Shown in pieces: positions 60,585 through 64,000 of a stretch of 64,000 nucleotides of DNA. Source of the stretch: G963668605 sp963668605 (lineage in GTDB: Bacteria; Acidobacteriota; Terriglobia; Bryobacterales; Bryobacteraceae). How positions within the stretch are numbered: the stretch's first letter is position 1; each line of letters starts with the position of its first letter. Below the pieces are notes generated by a model, which had not been told where the DNA came from, searched no databases, and saw nothing but the letters and a program-made list of their open reading frames with translations. The position numbers and the translations under genes were made by a program. The stretch lies in assembly GCA_963668605.1 (NCBI GenBank), contig OY764903.1, positions 3,224,001-3,288,000 of the forward strand, given 5' to 3'.

Positions 60585-62699
60585 ATGGGCCGAGCCGCCG
60601 TTCAACCCGGGCGCCTCTCTGGAGTGAACCGCTTCTTCGAGTTTTCGCTGCTGGGACTGCTCACCAGCGGTTATCTCGCCGTAGCGGGTTCGGGCTTCAT
60701 CGATCTTCCAACGCTCGCCGCTGCGGGCAGCGCCATTCTGCTGCGCGCACTGATGGCCGCAGGCCTCGTGAAGCTGGAGATCTCGGACCGCACAGTAGCC
60801 GCGCTTACGCTAATCTACGCCATCTTCTATCCGCTCGACTACGCTTATGTCTCGCGCGAGTTTCTCGCGGCGACGGTGCACCTCGTCTTTTTTCTTGCAG
60901 TGGTTAAGGTCCTAACGGCGAAGACGGATCGCGACTATTTTTTTGTGAAGGTGATTGCCTTCCTCGAACTGCTGGCGGCGTCGGTGCTCTCGGCAAGCCC
61001 GAACTACTTTCTTTTTCTGACGTTGTTTCTGCTGTTCGGCATCGCGACGTTCGCGAGTTGGGAAGTGCGCCGCGCCGCGCACCGCGCGGGTATGATTTGC
61101 CAGGCTGGCCTGCGCGATTTTTCCGGACGCCTGGCTGGACTTGCGCTCCTGATCGCCTTCGGCGTCCTGCTGCTTACCGGCGGGCTTTTTTTCCTCCTGC
61201 CGCGCACGGCGCGCGCCGCATTCCAGCATCTGGCGGCATCCGGTTTTGCCGTGCCCGGGTTTTCGAATGAAATTCGTCTCGGCCAGGTGGGCGAGATTCA
61301 ACAGCGCGGCACACCGGTGATGCACGTGCGCATCCAGGGAACTGACGGCCAGGTCTCTGTGAAATGGCGCGGCGCGGCGCTTGGCGAATTCGACGGACAG
61401 CGCTGGTACAACACGGCGAGCGCGGGCGCGCTGCTGCCATCGAGCGGCGGCGTGGTACGGCTGGCCGACAATCGCCAACTGTGGCGCGCCGGCCGGCGTC
61501 TCTCCTACGAAATCTTCCTGCGCTCATCAACTTCCGACATGATGTTCTTCACTGGCTTGCCGGAGGTGGTGCAAGTCAGCGGCCACTCCATCATCCGCAC
61601 GCCTACGGGCAGCTATCGTGCCGCCTACGGCGGGGAAAACCTGCGCTATGCCGCCGTCAGCTTCATCGAGCCCGGACGGCCAAGCCTGCCGGTTGGCGAT
61701 CTGCTGCCCGCCGACCGGATCTACTACACTCTGCTGCCGCCGGTCGATCAACGCGTATTGAGCCTGGCTCGCGACCTGACGGCGAACAAGAGCTCGGACG
61801 AAGCGCGCGCCGACGCCGTCGAGCAGTACTTCCACCGCGAGTTCGGCTATACCACGCAGATGTTGGCGCAGCCCGTCGCGGATCCGCTTGCCGATTTTCT
61901 GTTTGTGCGCCGCAAAGGGCACTGCGAGTATTTTGCCGGTTCGATGGCGACGCTGTTGCGCGCGGTACATATCCCGGCGCGCGTGGTGACGGGATTCCAA
62001 AGCGGAGTCTACAATCCGGTCAGCGGTTGGCACATCATCCGCGCGGCCGACGCGCACAGTTGGGTGGAGGCCTACATCGCCGGAAGAGGTTGGGTCACTT
62101 TCGATCCGACGCCGCCGGGCGACGGAGCGGCGACGCAATCGTTGTGGACAAAGCTGTTGTTCTATAGCGACGCCGCCGAGACGTTCTGGCAGGAGTGGGT
62201 TCTGAACTACGATCTCGACCGCCAGCTCGTGCTCGCCGCGCAGATGGAAGAATCCGGCCAGAATCTGCGAGCGAGTTGGCTGGACGGCGTAGGCCCGCGC
62301 TTGTCGAGATGGCGCGAGCCAATCCTGGCAGCCGGGCGAAAGTGGGGCCTGCCCGCCATCGGCATCGCGCTACTCGCGCTGGTGCTCCGGCGTCTGGGTC
62401 CGGGAACGTGGCGCTGGTGGAAGACCAGGCGCCGCGTGTTGAGCGTACGCCGCGGAGATGTACAGGCCAGCGACGCAACGCTGCTGTATCAGCGCATGTT
62501 GGGAATTCTGCTGGGCCGCGGTTTTGAAAAACCGCCGTGGCTCACTCCGGTCGAATTCGCGCGCGTCCTACCCGCGGGCGAAACCGCTATAACCGTGGGA
62601 GACCTGACGAACGCCTATAACGAACTGCGCTTCGGAGGCCGGCGCGACGCCGCTGTACGCATGGTTGCGCTGCTCGAACAGCTCGAAGCGCAGCGCTGA
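60585..62699 (+). CDS. TgpA-like membrane transglutaminase (DUF3488 / transglutaminase / DUF4129)
   Basis: A 704-residue membrane protein. Residues of about 15-225 hold six or seven hydrophobic helices (DUF3488/TgpA N-terminal). A large periplasmic part contains a transglutaminase-like core with Cys447 in RKGHCEYFAGSMATLLRA, the His in ADAHSWVEAYI and the Asp in WVTFDPTPPG. One more membrane helix (about 580-600, GLPAIGIALLALVLRRLG) precedes a cytoplasmic DUF4129-type tail. TgpA of Pseudomonas is essential and of unknown substrate. The start is ATG 60585; the upstream frame lies in the acyltransferase gene. Confidence 0.9.
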   Translation: MGRAAVQPGRLSGVNRFFEFSLLGLLTSGYLAVAGSGFIDLPTLAAAGSAILLRALMAAGLVKLEISDRTVAALTLIYAIFYPLDYAYVSREFLAATVHLVFFLAVVKVLTAKTDRDYFFVKVIAFLELLAASVLSASPNYFLFLTLFLLFGIATFASWEVRRAAHRAGMICQAGLRDFSGRLAGLALLIAFGVLLLTGGLFFLLPRTARAAFQHLAASGFAVPGFSNEIRLGQVGEIQQRGTPVMHVRIQGTDGQVSVKWRGAALGEFDGQRWYNTASAGALLPSSGGVVRLADNRQLWRAGRRLSYEIFLRSSTSDMMFFTGLPEVVQVSGHSIIRTPTGSYRAAYGGENLRYAAVSFIEPGRPSLPVGDLLPADRIYYTLLPPVDQRVLSLARDLTANKSSDEARADAVEQYFHREFGYTTQMLAQPVADPLADFLFVRRKGHCEYFAGSMATLLRAVHIPARVVTGFQSGVYNPVSGWHIIRAADAHSWVEAYIAGRGWVTFDPTPPGDGAATQSLWTKLLFYSDAAETFWQEWVLNYDLDRQLVLAAQMEESGQNLRASWLDGVGPRLSRWREPILAAGRKWGLPAIGIALLALVLRRLGPGTWRWWKTRRRVLSVRRGDVQASDATLLYQRMLGILLGRGFEKPPWLTPVEFARVLPAGETAITVGDLTNAYNELRFGGRRDAAVRMVALLEQLEAQR

Positions 62700-62736
62700 C
62701 TTGAGCTCTGCGCTCGACTGTGACATTGTGACAGTG

Positions 62737-64000
62737 ATGCCAAACAAGTTTATAAATTCGCGCAGGCAGTTTCTCGCCGGCATGGCCGCCGCCCCCCTGG
62801 CCTTGCGTGGCGCAGCGCCCAAGCGCCCCAATATTCTCTTTGCGATTGCAGACGATTGGTCCTGGCCGTTCTCCTCTTCGGCGGGCGACCGCACCGCCAT
62901 CACGCCGGCCTTCGACCGCATCGCACGCGAGGGCGTGCTTTTCAACCATGCCTACTGCGTCGCGCCGACCTGCACCGCTTCGCGCGGCGCAATCCTGACA
63001 GGGCAGTGGTTCGCGCGTCTGGAACAGGGCTCGAATCTGCATGGATCGCTACCATCGAAATTCGACGTCTATCCGGATCTGCTCGAAAAGAACGGCTATC
63101 ATGTGGGCTTCACCGGCAAGGGTTGGGCTCCCGGCGATTGGCGTCCAGGGGGACGCACGCGCAATCCGGCAGGCCCCGAATACAACTCGGCGGAACTCGA
63201 CGCGCCGACGAAGGGCATCAGCAATATCGACTACACCGGCAACTTCGCCGAGTTTCTGAAGAAACGTCCCGCCGGCGCACCGTTCTGCTTCTGGTACGGC
63301 GGCCGTGAACCTCACCGCGCTTACGAAAAAGGCTCGGGCCTGCGCGCGGGCAAGCGCCTCGAAGATGTGCGCGTTCCAGCGCCGTTGCCCGACGCTCCCG
63401 AAGTGCGCAGCGACCTGCTCGATTACGCCGTCGAGATCGAGTGGTTCGACAAGCATCTCGGCAACATCGTCGCGATGCTCGAAAAAGCGGGAGAACTCGA
63501 TAACACGCTAATTGCGGTGACCGGCGATAATGGCTTGCCGTTCCCGCGCTGCAAGGCAAACATCTACGGCTCCGGCACCAACGTTCCGCTCGCCGTTCGC
63601 TGGGGCGGTGCAAAAGGTGGCCGCAAGGTCGAAGATTTCGTCAGCCTGGCCGACCTCGCTCCCACGTTTCTCGAAGCGACTGGCGTTGCGCCACTCGCCG
63701 CCATGACGGGCCGCAGCATGATGAACGTGCTGACAAGCGCGCGCTCCGGATGGGTCGACGCGAAGCGCGACGTGGTGTTCACCGGGCGAGAACGCCACAC
63801 CGTGGCACAACCGGAAGGCGAAGCCGGCTATCCGATGCGCGCCATCCGCACTCGCGATTACCTCTACATCCGCAACTACCATCCCGAGCGCTTTCCGGCC
63901 GGCTACGATACCAAGACAACGGCTTCGTTCCGCGATATCGATAACGGCCCAACGAAAGAATTCATGTTGAAAGAGCGCAACGCTCCGAGTGTCGCGAACC
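62737..64000 (+). CDS. Exported sulfatase, 3' end beyond the window
   Basis: The frame is open to the window end (421 codons). Residues 1-28 look like a Tat signal (NSRRQFLAGMAAAPLAL). PNILFAIADDWSW holds the metal-binding Asp pair. Cys79 in CTASRGAILTGQ is the formylglycine residue, in the CxAxR form. FTGKGWAPGDW and AVTGDNGLPFPRCK follow; the latter matches the last metal site. It belongs to the heparan N-sulfatase-like branch (S1) by pattern, with an unknown target. The ATG at 62737 is preferred, with GTG 62734 directly before it. Confidence 0.9.
   Translation, partial: MPNKFINSRRQFLAGMAAAPLALRGAAPKRPNILFAIADDWSWPFSSSAGDRTAITPAFDRIAREGVLFNHAYCVAPTCTASRGAILTGQWFARLEQGSNLHGSLPSKFDVYPDLLEKNGYHVGFTGKGWAPGDWRPGGRTRNPAGPEYNSAELDAPTKGISNIDYTGNFAEFLKKRPAGAPFCFWYGGREPHRAYEKGSGLRAGKRLEDVRVPAPLPDAPEVRSDLLDYAVEIEWFDKHLGNIVAMLEKAGELDNTLIAVTGDNGLPFPRCKANIYGSGTNVPLAVRWGGAKGGRKVEDFVSLADLAPTFLEATGVAPLAAMTGRSMMNVLTSARSGWVDAKRDVVFTGRERHTVAQPEGEAGYPMRAIRTRDYLYIRNYHPERFPAGYDTKTTASFRDIDNGPTKEFMLKERNAPSVAN

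Noticed and set aside
1..64000. tRNA, rRNA, CRISPR array, integrase or phage genes
   Set aside because: None was recognised while reading both strands; the only mobile element with support is the group IIC intron. A tRNA scan could still reveal one that I missed.

Overview
The window looks like a chromosomal segment of an acidobacterium of the Solibacter/Bryobacter type. This is inferred from gene content, not from a search: NHL-repeat and other secreted proteins that appear to carry the 'Solibacter uncharacterized C-terminal' (TIGR03437-like) domain, a large Oar-like TonB-dependent receptor with a carboxypeptidase-regulatory N-terminus, several secreted sulfatases and a glycoside-hydrolase-like protein, GC-rich DNA, and a KirBac channel next to a radical SAM protein resembling tetraether or membrane-spanning-lipid synthases. 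No rRNA, tRNA, CRISPR array or prophage was seen. Most of the window is core metabolism and housekeeping, with one intron, one family of interspersed repeats and one patch of gene debris.

Layout. 0-9.6 kb (+): NHL-repeat exported protein, M20 peptidase, EamA transporter, HtrA/DegP-type protease, peptidoglycan-binding protein with a lysine/alanine tail, alanine dehydrogenase, PurU. 9.6-11.6 kb (-): a complete group IIC intron with its maturase, inserted exactly at the edge of an interspersed repeat. 11.6-15.5 kb (-): DUF4097 lipoprotein, methyltransferase, HAD phosphatase, PhzF. 15.7-20.0 kb (+): GNAT, peroxiredoxin, ThiE, two APC permeases, then a second repeat copy. 20.2-23.7 kb: an exported glycosidase-like protein divergent from an exported polysaccharide pyruvyl transferase-like protein. 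23.7-27.0 kb (-): acpP, fabF, etfB, etfA. 27.2-28.8 kb (+): YqiA-like esterase and an enolase-superfamily protein without its usual catalytic residues. 28.7-33.1 kb (-): carA-carB. 33.3-37.6 kb: small secreted proteins, a KirBac channel and the Tes-like radical SAM enzyme.

37.6-38.6 kb holds two decayed genes (a TonB receptor N-terminus and a URO-D-like protein), followed by a sulfatase, a ruvX-mltG-hypothetical operon (-), an AI-2E transporter, the third repeat copy, an ABC-F ATPase, a TonB receptor (-), a run of six small hairpins, an NtrY/NtrX-type two-component pair whose NtrX has a degenerate GAFTGA loop, and another TIGR03437-like secreted protein. 54.4-54.8 kb holds what I regard as the most notable gene: an exported single-domain rhodanese in which the catalytic cysteine codon is an in-frame TGA, with homologous coding sequence on both sides and a bacterial-SECIS-like hairpin just downstream, so a probable selenoprotein. 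The window ends with two unknown secreted proteins, SAM hydroxide adenosyltransferase, a cysteine desulfurase-MnmA pair, a LpxL-like acyltransferase, a TgpA-like transglutaminase and a sulfatase that runs off the end.

Themes: degradation and uptake of complex (sulfated) glycans by exported enzymes and a TonB receptor; envelope maintenance (HtrA, MltG, LpxL-like, possible membrane-spanning lipids); sulfur and possibly selenium chemistry (NifS, MnmA, rhodanese). At least seven genes show a TANNNT box 6-9 nt before the start codon and no Shine-Dalgarno sequence, which suggests that leaderless transcription is common in this organism.
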